In this document: positions 26,252-34,817 of the stretch, one piece after another | Position numbering within the stretch: position 1 is the first letter of the stretch | Layout of the letters: each line of letters opens with the position of its first letter | Source: Paracoccus sanguinis | Lineage (GTDB): Bacteria; Pseudomonadota; Alphaproteobacteria; Rhodobacterales; Rhodobacteraceae | DNA: 64,000 nucleotides | Assembly: GCF_900106665.1 (NCBI RefSeq) | Contig: NZ_FNNA01000005.1 | Coordinates: 1 to 64,000, forward strand | Direction of reading: 5' to 3' | Notes under the pieces: generated by a model | Database searches by the model: none | What the model was told of the DNA's origin: nothing | Seen by the model: the letters and a program-made list of their open reading frames with translations, nothing else | Translations under genes and position numbers: made by a program

Positions 26252-27084
26252 GGCTTTCTCTGGCTCAGCGCATCGGCAAGGCTCATCTGGGCCGAGCCGG
26301 GGCGCAGGGGCTTGGGTTGGCTGTCCGCCGGCGCCCAGCCGGTCAGGAACACCAGGTCGAAACCGACGCGGATGCGCCCCGGTTCCTCGGGGTCGGGGGC
26401 AAGCCGCGCCAGCGCCTCGGCGGCCCGGACGAGGACCGCGCGCCGGGTCGGGCGGCGCAGGCGATGCGCGAGCGCGTTGCCCTCGCCCATCGCGCGCAGG
26501 TCGCGGGCGAGCGCCGGAAACCCGCGATAGCTGACCATCTGGGTGATCTGGTCGGCCACCGGCAGCGCCAGCCCGGCGCGGGCCAGCAGCCCGCCGAGGT
26601 CGCGGATCTCGCCCATCGGCGCCACCCGGGGCGAGAGCCCGCCGGTCTCGGCGATCTCGGCCTCGGCCAGCGCCTCGCGCAGCGGCGCGAGCGTCCGCCC
26701 GCCGGGCAGCACGGCAAGAAACAGCCCGTCCGGCCTGAGCGCCCGGGCGCATTGCACGATCTGCCCCACCGGGTCGTCGGCCCAGTGCAGCGCCAGCGCG
26801 TGGATCACGAGGTCATGCGCCCCGGGCTCGAGCGCCAGCACCGGGTCGTCGGCGACGATCCGCGCCCCCGGCATCGCCGCGGCCCAGAAGCCCGGCGCCC
26901 CGGTCACGACGGCGGGCGCCGTAAACGCTCTGTTAACCTCGGAGAGCCTATCCTCGATCTCGCCCTGCACCAGCGTGTCGAGCCAGTGTTCGCGTCCCAG
27001 ACGCTCGGCCCGCGCCCGCTGGCGCAGCAGCGCGGTGCGGTCGGTCAGCCGGGGCGGGGCCGCGCCGGCGTCGGTAACGGGCAC
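26248..27084 (-). CDS. NDUFAF5/BioC-like methyltransferase
   Basis: A 278-residue protein of the NDUFAF5 group, whose mitochondrial member assists complex I assembly. It reads LTDRTALLRQRARAER at the N-terminus, HALALHWADDPVGQIVQ and ALRPDGLFLAVLPGG in the middle, GGLSPRVAPMGEIRDLGGLL, and ends FLTGWAPADSQPKPLRPGSA, all strong group hallmarks. The glycine-rich SAM-binding motif I is degenerate (VVTGAPGF). The start is uncertain: an ATG at 27129 would share two bases with the divergent comF ATG, so I prefer the GTG at 27084, which keeps the whole conserved region. The stop overlaps the hemH start. Confidence 0.75.
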   Translation of the reverse strand: MPVTDAGAAPPRLTDRTALLRQRARAERLGREHWLDTLVQGEIEDRLSEVNRAFTAPAVVTGAPGFWAAAMPGARIVADDPVLALEPGAHDLVIHALALHWADDPVGQIVQCARALRPDGLFLAVLPGGRTLAPLREALAEAEIAETGGLSPRVAPMGEIRDLGGLLARAGLALPVADQITQMVSYRGFPALARDLRAMGEGNALAHRLRRPTRRAVLVRAAEALARLAPDPEEPGRIRVGFDLVFLTGWAPADSQPKPLRPGSAQMSLADALSQRKP

Positions 27085-27127
27085 GGTTCCCGGCGCGGTG
27101 CCGGAAGGGGAAGAGGACGACACGGGC

Positions 27128-27913
27128 ATGGGGATCGCTTCTACGGGGCTTCGCGCGGCAATGAAAGCCGCGCTCGGGGTGGTGGTGCCGCCCCGCTGCC
27201 CGGGCTGCGCGAGCGTCGCGGCCGAGGGCGGGCTCTGCCCGGACTGCTGGCGCGAGGCCGAGTTCATCGGCGCCTGCGCCTGCGCCACCTGCGGCGTGCC
27301 GCTGCCCGGCGACGGGACCGAGGCGGGGCTGCGCTGCGACGACTGCCTGACCCTGCCGCGGCCCTGGGAGCGGGCGCGGGCGGCGCTGGTCTATGCCGGA
27401 ACCGGGCGGCGGCTGGCGCTGGCCTTGAAGCACGCCGACCGGGTCGATCTCGCGCCCGCGCTCGGCGGCTGGCTGGCCCAGGCGGCGACGCCGCTGGTCG
27501 CGCCGGGGATGCTGGTGGTGCCGGTGCCGATCCACCCGCGGCGGATGCTCGCGCGGCGCTACAACCAGGCGGCGCTGCTCGCCGCGCGGGTGGCGGCGGC
27601 GCATCGGCTGCCGCTCGGCCCCGGCGCGCTGGTCCGCACCCGCCACACCCCGATGCAGGACCACGGCGCGGTCAGCGACCGCTTCGCCAACGTCGCGGGC
27701 GCCTTTGCAGTGCCGCCGCGGCAGCGCGAACGGGTTGCCGGGCGGCCGGTGCTGCTGGTGGACGACGTGATGGCCTCGGGCGCGACGCTCGCCGCGGCGG
27801 CCGAGGCGCTGCTGGCGGCGCGCGCCGGCCCGGTGGCGGTGGCGGTGCTGGCCCGCGCGGTCAAGGCCGGACGGCCGGAGCATCGGCCCGAGTTGCCCGA
27901 GGGCGAGGATTGA
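27128..27913 (+). CDS. comF: ComF-family phosphoribosyltransferase-like protein
   Basis: A 261-residue double-zinc-ribbon and phosphoribosyltransferase protein of the ComF family, linked to DNA uptake in competent bacteria and of unclear role elsewhere. It has two cysteine pairs (PPRCPGC, GGLCPDC) and a second set (CACATCGVP, CDDCLTLP), then PVPIHPRRMLARRYNQAALL, RTRHTPMQDHGAVSDRFANV and the PRPP loop VLLVDDVMASGATLAAAAEA (about 211-230). GGGGAAGAGGACG lies upstream of the ATG at 27128; an ATG at 27161 is an alternative. It is divergent from the methyltransferase gene. The following 297 bp to arfB hold no gene I can support. Confidence 0.85.
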   Translation: MGIASTGLRAAMKAALGVVVPPRCPGCASVAAEGGLCPDCWREAEFIGACACATCGVPLPGDGTEAGLRCDDCLTLPRPWERARAALVYAGTGRRLALALKHADRVDLAPALGGWLAQAATPLVAPGMLVVPVPIHPRRMLARRYNQAALLAARVAAAHRLPLGPGALVRTRHTPMQDHGAVSDRFANVAGAFAVPPRQRERVAGRPVLLVDDVMASGATLAAAAEALLAARAGPVAVAVLARAVKAGRPEHRPELPEGED

Positions 27914-28210
27914 GAGGGGGGTGGGACTGGCTGCCTCCCGACGGAAGGTGCGGAGCCACGGCGTCCGCGGGGTGGCCTCGACGGGCCCGGAGCCCATGAC
28001 GGGTGCACCCGGCACGGCACACCCGCTGTGCGGCGCGTGTCCCGGCACGGCTGCGACACCGCGCCCCCGGCCTGCCCTGTGCCTACCCGTTGGGCAGTTC
28101 GCAGCGCGCCCTCGCCACCCGGCCCCGGCGCCGCCCGCAGGCCTCTAAAATTGCGTGAGATGGGGCACTCCGCCCTTTCATCTGCCCCGCGTCGCCCGCA
28201 TCTTTGCGCC

Positions 28211-28639
28211 ATGTTGCGGATCACCGACACCCTCACCCTCGCCGACTGGGAGCTGTCGGAGCAGTTCACCCGCGCGCAAGGGCCGGGCGGGCAGAACGTC
28301 AACAAGGTCTCGACCGCCGTCGAGCTGCGGTTCGAGGCGGCGCGCTCGCCGCACCTCAGCCCCGCGGTCAAGGCGCGGCTCAGGCGACTCGCCGGGCGGC
28401 GCTGGACGGCGGACGGAGCGGTGGTGATCCATGTCCAGGACACCCGCAGCCAGGCCCGCAACCGCGAGATCGCGCGCGAGCGGCTGGCCGCGCTCATCGC
28501 CCAGGCGCTGGTCGCACCGCGGCCGCGGATCGCCACGCGCCCGACGCTGGGCAGCGAGCGGCGGCGGCTGGCCGCCAAGACCCGACGCGGCGCGGTCAAG
28601 GCGCTGCGCGGCGCCGTCGGACCGGGGGACGAGACGTGA
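28211..28639 (+). CDS. arfB: Peptidyl-tRNA hydrolase ArfB (stalled-ribosome rescue)
   Basis: A 142-residue class I release-factor-like protein that enters the empty A site of stalled ribosomes and releases the nascent chain. The catalytic motif GPGGQNVNKVSTAVELRF holds GGQ at residues 26-28. After the domain comes the basic tail needed for binding the mRNA tunnel (RPTLGSERRRLAAKTRRGAV). The length and the absence of a codon-recognition domain separate it from RF1/RF2. The ATG at 28211 is the family start. Its stop codon overlaps the GTG start of the next gene (GTGA). Confidence 0.93.
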   Translation: MLRITDTLTLADWELSEQFTRAQGPGGQNVNKVSTAVELRFEAARSPHLSPAVKARLRRLAGRRWTADGAVVIHVQDTRSQARNREIARERLAALIAQALVAPRPRIATRPTLGSERRRLAAKTRRGAVKALRGAVGPGDET

Positions 28640-29094
28640 GCGCCCTGCGCCGCAGGCTCGGCCGGCTGTTCGGCGCGCGGCATCCGCGGATGCAGGTCGC
28701 GGCGCTCTGCCTCGACCCGGCGACGGGGCGGGTGCTGATGATCACCAGCCGCGGCACCGGGCGCTGGATCATCCCCAAGGGCTGGCCGATGTCCGGCCGC
28801 TCGATGGCCGAGGCCGCCCTGCAGGAGGCGTGGGAAGAAGCGGGCGTCCGCCCGCAGCCAGACGCCCCGATGCTCGAACTCGGGCGCTATCACTATGACA
28901 AGATGCAGGATTCGGGCTTCGGCATCCCGGTCGAGGTGCGGGTGTTCCTGATCCGCGTGGCCGCCCTCGCCGAAAGCTTCCCCGAGGCGGGCGGGCGCGA
29001 GCGGCGCTGGGTGGCCCCGGCCGAGGCCGCGACGATGGTGGCCGAGCCCGAGCTTGCCGCCCTGCTGCGCGGCCTCGCCGCCCGCGCGGCCTGA
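28636..29094 (+). CDS. Nudix hydrolase (DIPP-like)
   Basis: A 152-residue Nudix hydrolase of the group resembling diphosphoinositol polyphosphate phosphohydrolases. The N-terminus is basic, followed by VAALCLDPATGRVLMITSRG, WIIPKGWPMSGRSMAEAALQ and EAWEEAGV (box about 50-75). The arginine of the usual REUxEE core is replaced by glutamine (LQEAWEE), a change seen in this subgroup, while the metal-binding glutamates are kept. The GTG start at 28636 overlaps the arfB stop, so translation is coupled. The substrate is unknown; a role in clearing nucleoside or inositol diphosphates is only a family-based guess. Confidence 0.83.
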   Translation: MSALRRRLGRLFGARHPRMQVAALCLDPATGRVLMITSRGTGRWIIPKGWPMSGRSMAEAALQEAWEEAGVRPQPDAPMLELGRYHYDKMQDSGFGIPVEVRVFLIRVAALAESFPEAGGRERRWVAPAEAATMVAEPELAALLRGLAARAA

Positions 29095-29115
29095 GCCCGG
29101 ATCGCGCCCCCGATC

Positions 29116-30522
29116 ATGGAACTCCGGTTTCTCGACAAGGACCTCGACCGGATCGCCAACGCCGAAAGCGCCGGGTTCTACTCCGGCCGGCCGGTGCGGC
29201 AGCTCGGCGTGGCGCTGGTCTTTGCGGCGCTGGCGACGATCGCGGGCGCCACGCTGACCGGCGCCGGCGGGTCGGCGATGCTGGCCGCGGGGGTGATGGT
29301 GGGGGCGTTCCTCGCGCTGTCGATCGGGGCCAATGACACGGCGAACGCGATGGGGCCTGCGGTCGGCGCGGGGGCGATCTCGATGCGCGCCGGGCTGGCG
29401 CTCGTCGCCGTGGCCGAGATCGCCGGCGCGCTGACCGCCGGCGCGCGGGTCAGCGCCACGCTGACCTCGGACATCCTGCCGGCGGCGGGGGCGGGCGGGG
29501 CGGACGCGGCGGCGGTGATGCTGGCCGCGATGATCGCGGCCGCCATCTGGATCACGCTGGCCACATGGGCCGGGGCGCCGGTCTCGACCACCCACGCGGT
29601 GGTGGGCGGGATCGCCGGGGCGGGGGCGGCGCAATTCGGGCTCGATGCGCCGCACTGGGGCGGAATCGCGCGGATCGCGGCGGGCTGGCTCGTCTCGCCG
29701 GTGATCGCCGGGGCGATCGGGGCGGCGCTGCTGGCGCTGCTGCGCGCCCGCATCCACCGGGCGCCGGACCGGATCTCGGCCGGGGTGCGCTGGCTGCCGG
29801 TGCTGGTCGGCGCGGTGGCCGCGGTGCTCGGCGGCTATGCGCTGACGCTGGGGCCGGTGCGCTGGTGGGCGGCGCTGCCGCTGTCGGCGCTGGCTGCGGT
29901 CGCGGGCTGGTGGCTCGCCCGCCGGCGGCTCAGGGCCGAGCGGCTGGCCGGCCGCCGCCCGCGCGAGGTGACCGAGCGGCTGTTCGGCCCGCCGCTGATC
30001 GCCGCCGCGGTGCTGATCGCCTTTGCCCACGGCGCCAACGACGTGGGCAACGTGGTCGGGCCGCTGTCGGTCATCGCCCGGCAGGGCGACGGCGGGGCAG
30101 AGGTGACGCCGACGTGGCTCGCCATGGGCGGGCTGGGCTTCGGCCTCGGGGCGATGCTCTTCGGGCGGCGGCTGGTGGCGATGGTCGGCAGCCGGATCAC
30201 CCGGCTGAACCCGGCCCGCGCGCTCTGCGTCGCGCTCGCCACCGCGCTGGTGCTGCTGGGGGCGACGTGGCTGGGGCTGCCGGTGTCCTCGACCCACGTG
30301 GCGCTCGGCGGGGTGTTCGGGGTGGGGTTCTACCGCGAGTGGGACGAGCGCCGCATGGCCGCCGCCGCCGCGCCCGCCGCCCGTGCGCCCTTGCCGCCCG
30401 AGGAGGCGCACCGCCGCCGCCTCGTCCGCCGCTCGGCGGTGCTGCGGACACTCGCCGCCTGGGCGGTCACGGTGCCCAGCACCGCGCTGCTGGGCGCGGG
30501 CCTCACCTGGGCCATCGCCTAG
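29116..30522 (+). CDS. pit: Inorganic phosphate transporter (Pit family)
   Basis: A 468-residue membrane transporter of the PiT family, importing phosphate (as a metal complex in bacteria) with protons. The duplicated signature is clear: SIGANDTANAMGPAVG (about residue 71) and AHGANDVGNVVGPLSV (about 304), with further paired motifs PVSTTHAVVGGIAGAG and PVSSTHVALGGVFGVG. About ten hydrophobic helices flank a central hydrophilic stretch (about 275-290). The ATG at 29116 follows the Nudix stop by 21 bp, so the two may be co-transcribed. No phoU-like companion gene (often paired with Pit) lies next to it in this window. Confidence 0.93.
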   Translation: MELRFLDKDLDRIANAESAGFYSGRPVRQLGVALVFAALATIAGATLTGAGGSAMLAAGVMVGAFLALSIGANDTANAMGPAVGAGAISMRAGLALVAVAEIAGALTAGARVSATLTSDILPAAGAGGADAAAVMLAAMIAAAIWITLATWAGAPVSTTHAVVGGIAGAGAAQFGLDAPHWGGIARIAAGWLVSPVIAGAIGAALLALLRARIHRAPDRISAGVRWLPVLVGAVAAVLGGYALTLGPVRWWAALPLSALAAVAGWWLARRRLRAERLAGRRPREVTERLFGPPLIAAAVLIAFAHGANDVGNVVGPLSVIARQGDGGAEVTPTWLAMGGLGFGLGAMLFGRRLVAMVGSRITRLNPARALCVALATALVLLGATWLGLPVSSTHVALGGVFGVGFYREWDERRMAAAAAPAARAPLPPEEAHRRRLVRRSAVLRTLAAWAVTVPSTALLGAGLTWAIA

Positions 30523-30532
30523 CGGCGGGCCG

Positions 30533-32299
30533 CTAGTGCCGGGCGCCCGGGCGCGCGGCCGAGGTCAGAACGACCTGCCGCGCCTCTTCCTCTTGCGGGG
30601 TGTGCGAGATGTCGGGGCGGAAGCGCAGCGCCAGCCGGTAGGTGCCATCCTCGATGTCGATCTCGGCGTCGCTGTCGAGCTGCATGGCGAAGGCCTCGAT
30701 GAGCTGGCTGCCGAGGCCCGTGCCGTCGTGGTCGGGCTGCACGGCGCCCAGCGAGTTCTCGATCTCGAGCACCGCCCAGCCTTCGGGGTCCATGCGCAGG
30801 CTGATGCGCACGAACGGCCGCGCCCCGTCCGAGGCGCCGGCGTATTTCAGCGCGTTGGTGAAGGCCTCGGTGGTCAGCAGGGTCAGCGGCACGGCCTGGT
30901 CGGGCTGCAGGACCAGCGGCTCGAGCTCGGTCTGCACGTCCATCGCCGCCCCGGTCATGATCGAGGCCGACGACATCTGGCCGATGATCTCGCCGATCAG
31001 CCGGTCGGCCGAGACCGAATCGAGGTGCTCGGCCTGGTAGAGGTTCTTGTAGATGGTGGCGAGCGACGCCACCCGGTCCTGCACCGAGCGCAGCACCCGC
31101 TTGGCGTCGGTGTCGTCGATCATCCGGCTCTGCATGTTGATGATCGAGGCGATGAGCTGGAGGTTGTTCTTGACCCGGTGGTGGACCTCTTTCAGCAGCA
31201 CGGTCTTTTCCGCCACCGCCTCCTCCATCGCCGCCTCGTCGCGGATCAGGATGCGGGCCATGTTGTGGAAGGTCGCGCTCACGTCGCGGATCTCGGCCGG
31301 CGCGGCCTCGAGCACCGGCGGGGGTTTGCTGCGATCGCCGAGCGCAAAGCGGCGCATCTGCCCGCGCAATTCGCGGACGTGGCGCAGCACGAGGCGGTAG
31401 ACGGCGAAATACGCCACCCCCAGCGACGCCGCCCACAGCGCCAGCGGGAACAGGATCGCGGCAAAGCGCGAGAGGTTCAGCCCGGCGATGCCGGTCTCGC
31501 GCGGGCTCCAGCTGCCCAGCGCATAGACGAGGTCGGGGACCACCGGCACGACGGCGAACACCCGCTGCTCGCCCGAGTTCGAGCGCGCCCGGAACGACGT
31601 GTCCGAATGGCTGACGAGCGAGGCAAGCGTTTCGCCCTGCGGCAGGATCGGGGTCGGGTCGCCGGTCGCGCCGAGATCGCCCGACAGCGCCTGCCCGGCC
31701 CGGTTGAAGGTGAGGATGCGCGCGCCCTCGGCCCAGTAGGACTGCGAATGAGTCGAGCGTAGCAGGTCCTGCGAGAGCGACAGCGCGACATAGCCCAGGA
31801 GCTCGGTGCCCCGGAACAGCGGCTGCGAGACGATGACCACGTCCTCACCCGAGGCCGTGCCGCGGGCCGCGGCCGAGATGAGAGTCCCCGGGTCGCGCAT
31901 AAACGCCTGGTAATGCGGCGAGCCGGTCAGGTCGATGACCCGCCCGGTAGACGAGCAGACATTGCGGCCGGCCAGGTCGGTGAACCCGGCGTAGACATAG
32001 GTCGCGCTGCGCTGGACATACTGGTGCATCGCTTCCGAGCAGGCTGCGGGATCCTCGATCAGCGTCAGGATCGAGGCGCCGAGCGCGTCGGCGGTGCCGA
32101 TGGTGCTTTGCAGCAGCGCCCGTTCACCCGCCGCGGCGGTCGCCGTGCGGCCCTGCAACGCCAGCTCGCTCGACCGTTCGGCCTCGCGCGACAGGTGCAG
32201 GGTCTGGATGATCGAGATCATCCCGATCGGCAGGATGGCGATGCTGAGCAGCGCCCCGAGGCGGAAGCCGAGCCTGCCCGCAATGCCGTCCCACCGCAT
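30533..32299 (-). CDS. HWE/HisKA_2 sensor histidine kinase of the general stress response
   Basis: A 588-residue membrane kinase. Transmembrane segments lie near residues 12-32 and 280-305, enclosing a periplasmic sensor domain; a HAMP-like linker follows, then the HisKA_2 helix EVHHRVKNNLQLIASIINMQ (histidine near 372) and a divergent ATPase domain with TEAFTNALKYA and GTGLGSQLIEAFAMQL. Kinases of this type sit beside EcfG-NepR-PhyR and feed PhyR phosphorylation in other alphaproteobacteria. The ATG lies six bases after the ecfG stop, so nepR, ecfG and this kinase form one operon read from the EcfG-type promoter. Confidence 0.88.
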   Translation of the reverse strand: MRWDGIAGRLGFRLGALLSIAILPIGMISIIQTLHLSREAERSSELALQGRTATAAAGERALLQSTIGTADALGASILTLIEDPAACSEAMHQYVQRSATYVYAGFTDLAGRNVCSSTGRVIDLTGSPHYQAFMRDPGTLISAAARGTASGEDVVIVSQPLFRGTELLGYVALSLSQDLLRSTHSQSYWAEGARILTFNRAGQALSGDLGATGDPTPILPQGETLASLVSHSDTSFRARSNSGEQRVFAVVPVVPDLVYALGSWSPRETGIAGLNLSRFAAILFPLALWAASLGVAYFAVYRLVLRHVRELRGQMRRFALGDRSKPPPVLEAAPAEIRDVSATFHNMARILIRDEAAMEEAVAEKTVLLKEVHHRVKNNLQLIASIINMQSRMIDDTDAKRVLRSVQDRVASLATIYKNLYQAEHLDSVSADRLIGEIIGQMSSASIMTGAAMDVQTELEPLVLQPDQAVPLTLLTTEAFTNALKYAGASDGARPFVRISLRMDPEGWAVLEIENSLGAVQPDHDGTGLGSQLIEAFAMQLDSDAEIDIEDGTYRLALRFRPDISHTPQEEEARQVVLTSAARPGARH

Positions 32300-32305
32300 G
32301 ACGGC

Positions 32306-32890
32306 CTACCGCGAGACGGGCTGGTTCACCGCCATCACGGCCAGCGTCGAGGCGTCGGTCATGTCGAGTTCCTCGCCCTCGGCCATGTGCATCAGCTCGG
32401 CCAGCTTGCGGCGGCCGCGGTTGGCGCGCGACTTGACCGTGCCGACCGCGACCCCGGTCATCGCGGCCGCTTCCTCGTACGAGAAGCCCGAACCGCCGAC
32501 AAGGATCAGCGCCTCGCGCTGCTCGTCCGGCAGTTGCTGGAACGCGGCCTTGAAGTCGTTCATGGCCAGCCGCCCGTCATGCTCGGGCCGCGTCGCCTGC
32601 CGCGCGGCGTGGATGCCGTCGCTGTCGTTGACCTCGCGCCGGGTCTTGCGGCGGGCGGAATAGAAGGTGTTGCGCAGGATAGTGAAGAGCCACGCCCGCA
32701 GGTTGGTGCCGGGCTGGAACTTGTCCATGTTGGTCCACGCCTTGACGATGGTGTCCTGTACCAGGTCGTCGGCCGACGCGCCCTCGCGGGTCAGCGACAG
32801 CGCAAAGGCCCGCAGCGCGGGCAGGTGATCCACCAGCTCGTCGCGCGGATTGCCGACGGCGGCGGGCCGGGGAGAGGCCGCAGATGTCAT
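32306..32890 (-). CDS. ecfG: EcfG-family sigma factor of the general stress response
   Basis: A 194-residue ECF sigma factor. Region 2 is LPALRAFALSLTREGASADD then LVQDTIVKAWTNMDKFQPGT and NLRAWLFTILRNTFYSARRK, the hallmark of EcfG; region 4 is LPDEQREALILVGGSGFSYE then EAAAMTGVAVGTVKSRANRG. Two starts compete: the ATG at 32899 overlaps the nepR stop (ATGA) but sits directly on AGGA, while the ATG at 32890 has AGGA nine bases upstream; I prefer 32890. NepR sequesters EcfG until phosphorylated PhyR binds NepR, after which EcfG turns on stress genes. Confidence 0.93.
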   Translation of the reverse strand: MTSAASPRPAAVGNPRDELVDHLPALRAFALSLTREGASADDLVQDTIVKAWTNMDKFQPGTNLRAWLFTILRNTFYSARRKTRREVNDSDGIHAARQATRPEHDGRLAMNDFKAAFQQLPDEQREALILVGGSGFSYEEAAAMTGVAVGTVKSRANRGRRKLAELMHMAEGEELDMTDASTLAVMAVNQPVSR

Positions 32891-32895
32891 GGGAC

Positions 32896-33042
32896 TCATT
32901 CCTGCTCGCGCAGGCGCTCGAGAAGCGAAAGGAACCTGTCAGGCACGTCCTGCAAGGCATCCTGTTCATAGACGCGCCGGAGATTCTCGTCGATCTGCTT
33001 CTCCAGGGCGGCGCGCTTCCGTTCTTCCCGCCTCGTGTTCAT
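32896..33042 (-). CDS. nepR: Anti-sigma factor NepR
   Basis: A 48-residue protein beginning MNTRREERKRAALEKQIDEN and ending PDRFLSLLERLREQE. The core IDENLRRVYEQDAL followed by DVPDRFLSLLERL is the conserved NepR pair of helices that clamps EcfG and, in stress, PhyR. It lies exactly where NepR is expected: just upstream of ecfG, overlapping its possible first ATG (ATGA), and divergent from phyR. It is short for the family (often about 60) but the core is complete. An EcfG-type promoter lies about 40 bp upstream. Confidence 0.9.
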   Translation of the reverse strand: MNTRREERKRAALEKQIDENLRRVYEQDALQDVPDRFLSLLERLREQE

Positions 33043-33081
33043 ATATTTGTTTGTCCCGGAAATCTTGTGTGCACGTTGCCC

Positions 33082-33106
33082 AACCGTTACAGCAGCTCAA
33101 GGTTCC
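33082..33106 (-). promoter_or_regulatory. EcfG-type promoter of nepR-ecfG
   Basis: On the minus strand GGAAC (33106-33102) is followed after 16 bases by GGTT (33085-33082), close to the known EcfG consensus GGAAC-N16/17-CGTT. Transcription would start near 33075, about 33 bases before the nepR ATG. This gives the autoregulation usual for this sigma factor (inference from the motif). Confidence 0.65.
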
Positions 33107-33133
33107 CCGACAGGGATCAAATTGAGGAAAGCC

Positions 33134-33937
33134 ATGTCCGCAGCTGATCTTGCGCAATCCATCGGCCGCGAGCTGCCGTATCTGCGCCGCTATGCACGCG
33201 CCCTGACAGGCAGCCAGACCGCCGGCGACAACTACGCCGCCGCCACGCTCGAGGCGATCCTCAGCGACCGTTCCCTGATGGACGGCGAAGAGACCCGCAT
33301 CGGGCTGTTCCGCACCTTCCACGCCATCTGGCAGAGCTCAGGCCAGCCGGTCGCCGCGGACGAACAGTCCTCGCGCGAGGCGGTGGTCCAGCAGCACCTT
33401 CGCGGCCTGACCGCCAACTCGCGCGAGGCGCTGCTGCTGCGCACGATCGAAGAGCTGCGCTACGACCAGATTGCGCGGATCATGCAGACCGATCAGGACG
33501 AGGCCGAAGAGCTGGTCCAGATCGCCCTGAACGAGATGGGCCGGGCAATCCGTGGCCGGGTGATGATCATCGAGGACGAGACGATCATCGCCATGGACCT
33601 CAAGGGCATCGTGCAGGCGATGGGGCACGAGGTGACCGGCATCGCCCGCACCCACACCGCCGCGATCGAGCTCGCCGGCGACCGCCGCCCGGACCTGATC
33701 CTCGCCGACATCCAGCTGGCCGACGGCTCGTCGGGCATCGACGCGGTGAACGAGCTGCTGGGCAGCATGGGCGACCTGCCGGTGATCTTCATCACCGCCT
33801 TCTCCGAGCGGCTTCTGACCGGCGACCGGCCGGAGCCTGCGTTCCTGATCTCGAAGCCCTATTCCGAGGAACAGGTGCGTTCGGCGGTGTCGCAGGCGAT
33901 GTTCTTCGCCTCGACCGACGGGCTGGGCGTGGCCTGA
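33134..33937 (+). CDS. phyR: General stress response regulator PhyR
   Basis: A 267-residue response regulator with an N-terminal sigma-factor-like domain (about 1-135: SIGRELPYLRRYARALTGSQ; LRGLTANSREALLLRTIEEL) and a C-terminal receiver domain (MIIEDETIIAMDLKGIV; phospho-acceptor in LILADIQLADGSSG near residue 193; ISKPYSEEQV). On phosphorylation the sigma-like domain binds NepR and frees EcfG. GAGGAAAGCC precedes the ATG at 33134. The gene is divergent from nepR-ecfG, the standard arrangement, and ends at a strong hairpin terminator. Confidence 0.95.
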   Translation: MSAADLAQSIGRELPYLRRYARALTGSQTAGDNYAAATLEAILSDRSLMDGEETRIGLFRTFHAIWQSSGQPVAADEQSSREAVVQQHLRGLTANSREALLLRTIEELRYDQIARIMQTDQDEAEELVQIALNEMGRAIRGRVMIIEDETIIAMDLKGIVQAMGHEVTGIARTHTAAIELAGDRRPDLILADIQLADGSSGIDAVNELLGSMGDLPVIFITAFSERLLTGDRPEPAFLISKPYSEEQVRSAVSQAMFFASTDGLGVA

Positions 33938-33959
33938 GCCATCCCCCTCTGGAATGACC

Positions 33960-33990
33960 AACGGCGCCCCGCGGGGCGCCGTTTTCGTTT
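33960..33990 (+). terminator. Rho-independent terminator of phyR
   Basis: ACGGCGCCCC (33961-33970), a 2-base loop and GGGGCGCCGT (33973-33982) form a perfect stem, followed by TTTCGTTT. It lies 23 bp after the phyR stop. Confidence 0.85.
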
Positions 33991-34010
33991 CCCGGCCGGG
34001 TGCGGGGCCC

Positions 34011-34652
34011 TCAGACCGGCACGTAGCGGTCGCGGTCGAGCATCGTCAGCTCGCCCTCGCGGATATCGTGCATCAGCCCGTGCAGCGTCAGCTGGCCGGA
34101 TTCGACCGCCGCCACCACGAAGGGGAAGGTCAGCAGGTTCTCCAGCGAGACCTTGACCGCCACCCGCTCGAGCGCCGGCACCTGCTCTTCGAGCGGCAGG
34201 TCGCGCACCTGCTCGTAGCCCGGCCGCAGGATATCCATCCAGCGGCCGACGAAGCTCGTCGCCTCCTCAAGCTCGGGGGCGGCGCCCGAGCACATGGCGT
34301 GGCAGCCGGCGACGCCGCCGCACTGGCTGTGGCCCAGCACGATCAGATGCGCGACCTTGAGCGTGTTGACGGCATATTCCACCGCCGCCGAGGTGCCGTG
34401 CTGCAACCCGTCCGGCGCATAGGGCGGCACGAGGTTGGCGACGTTGCGGTGGATGAAGAACTCGCCCGTGTCGGCCCCGAAGATCGAAGTGACGTGGACC
34501 CGGGAATCGCAGCACGAGATCACCATCGCCCGCGGCCGCTGCCCCTCGTCGGCGAGGCGGCGGTACCAGGCGCGGTTTTCCGCGTACGAGGTCGCGCGCC
34601 AGCCGTGGTAGCGCTGGACCAGATAATGCGGCAAGGGACGGGCGTTGAGCAT
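34011..34652 (-). CDS. Beta-class carbonic anhydrase
   Basis: A 213-residue beta-carbonic anhydrase, interconverting CO2 and bicarbonate in the cytoplasm. Zinc ligands and catalytic residues are clear: SCCDSRVHVTSIFG (cysteine 48, aspartate 49-region), FIHRNVANLVPPY, and VLGHSQCGGVAG (histidine 108, cysteine 111). The C-terminal part LHGLMHDIREGELTMLD is also conserved. The ATG at 34652 is the first in the frame and fits the family length. It is convergent with phyR and divergent from a small unknown gene. Confidence 0.94.
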   Translation of the reverse strand: MLNARPLPHYLVQRYHGWRATSYAENRAWYRRLADEGQRPRAMVISCCDSRVHVTSIFGADTGEFFIHRNVANLVPPYAPDGLQHGTSAAVEYAVNTLKVAHLIVLGHSQCGGVAGCHAMCSGAAPELEEATSFVGRWMDILRPGYEQVRDLPLEEQVPALERVAVKVSLENLLTFPFVVAAVESGQLTLHGLMHDIREGELTMLDRDRYVPV

Positions 34653-34817
34653 CGGAACTGCCTCTCTCGCGGGTGGCTGACGGCCGGACTGCCCGTCGAG
34701 ATAGCCGCCGGACGCCTAAACTTCGAGAGGTTTCTCGCGGCCGCAGCAAGGATTTCTTAGCGGCTTGGCGCCATCCTGCCCGGACGTGTGGGGACACGTG
34801 GGAAAAGGGGTGACGTG

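Noticed and set aside
26920..26960. TAAA-N7-TTAA inside the methyltransferase gene as a CtrA site
   Set aside because: It lies within coding sequence far from any start and matches the consensus imperfectly.
27914..28210. Possible duplicated 3' end of comF in the gap before arfB
   Set aside because: I compared the gap with the comF 3' end after seeing the pattern elsewhere; similarity was no better than general GC-rich resemblance.
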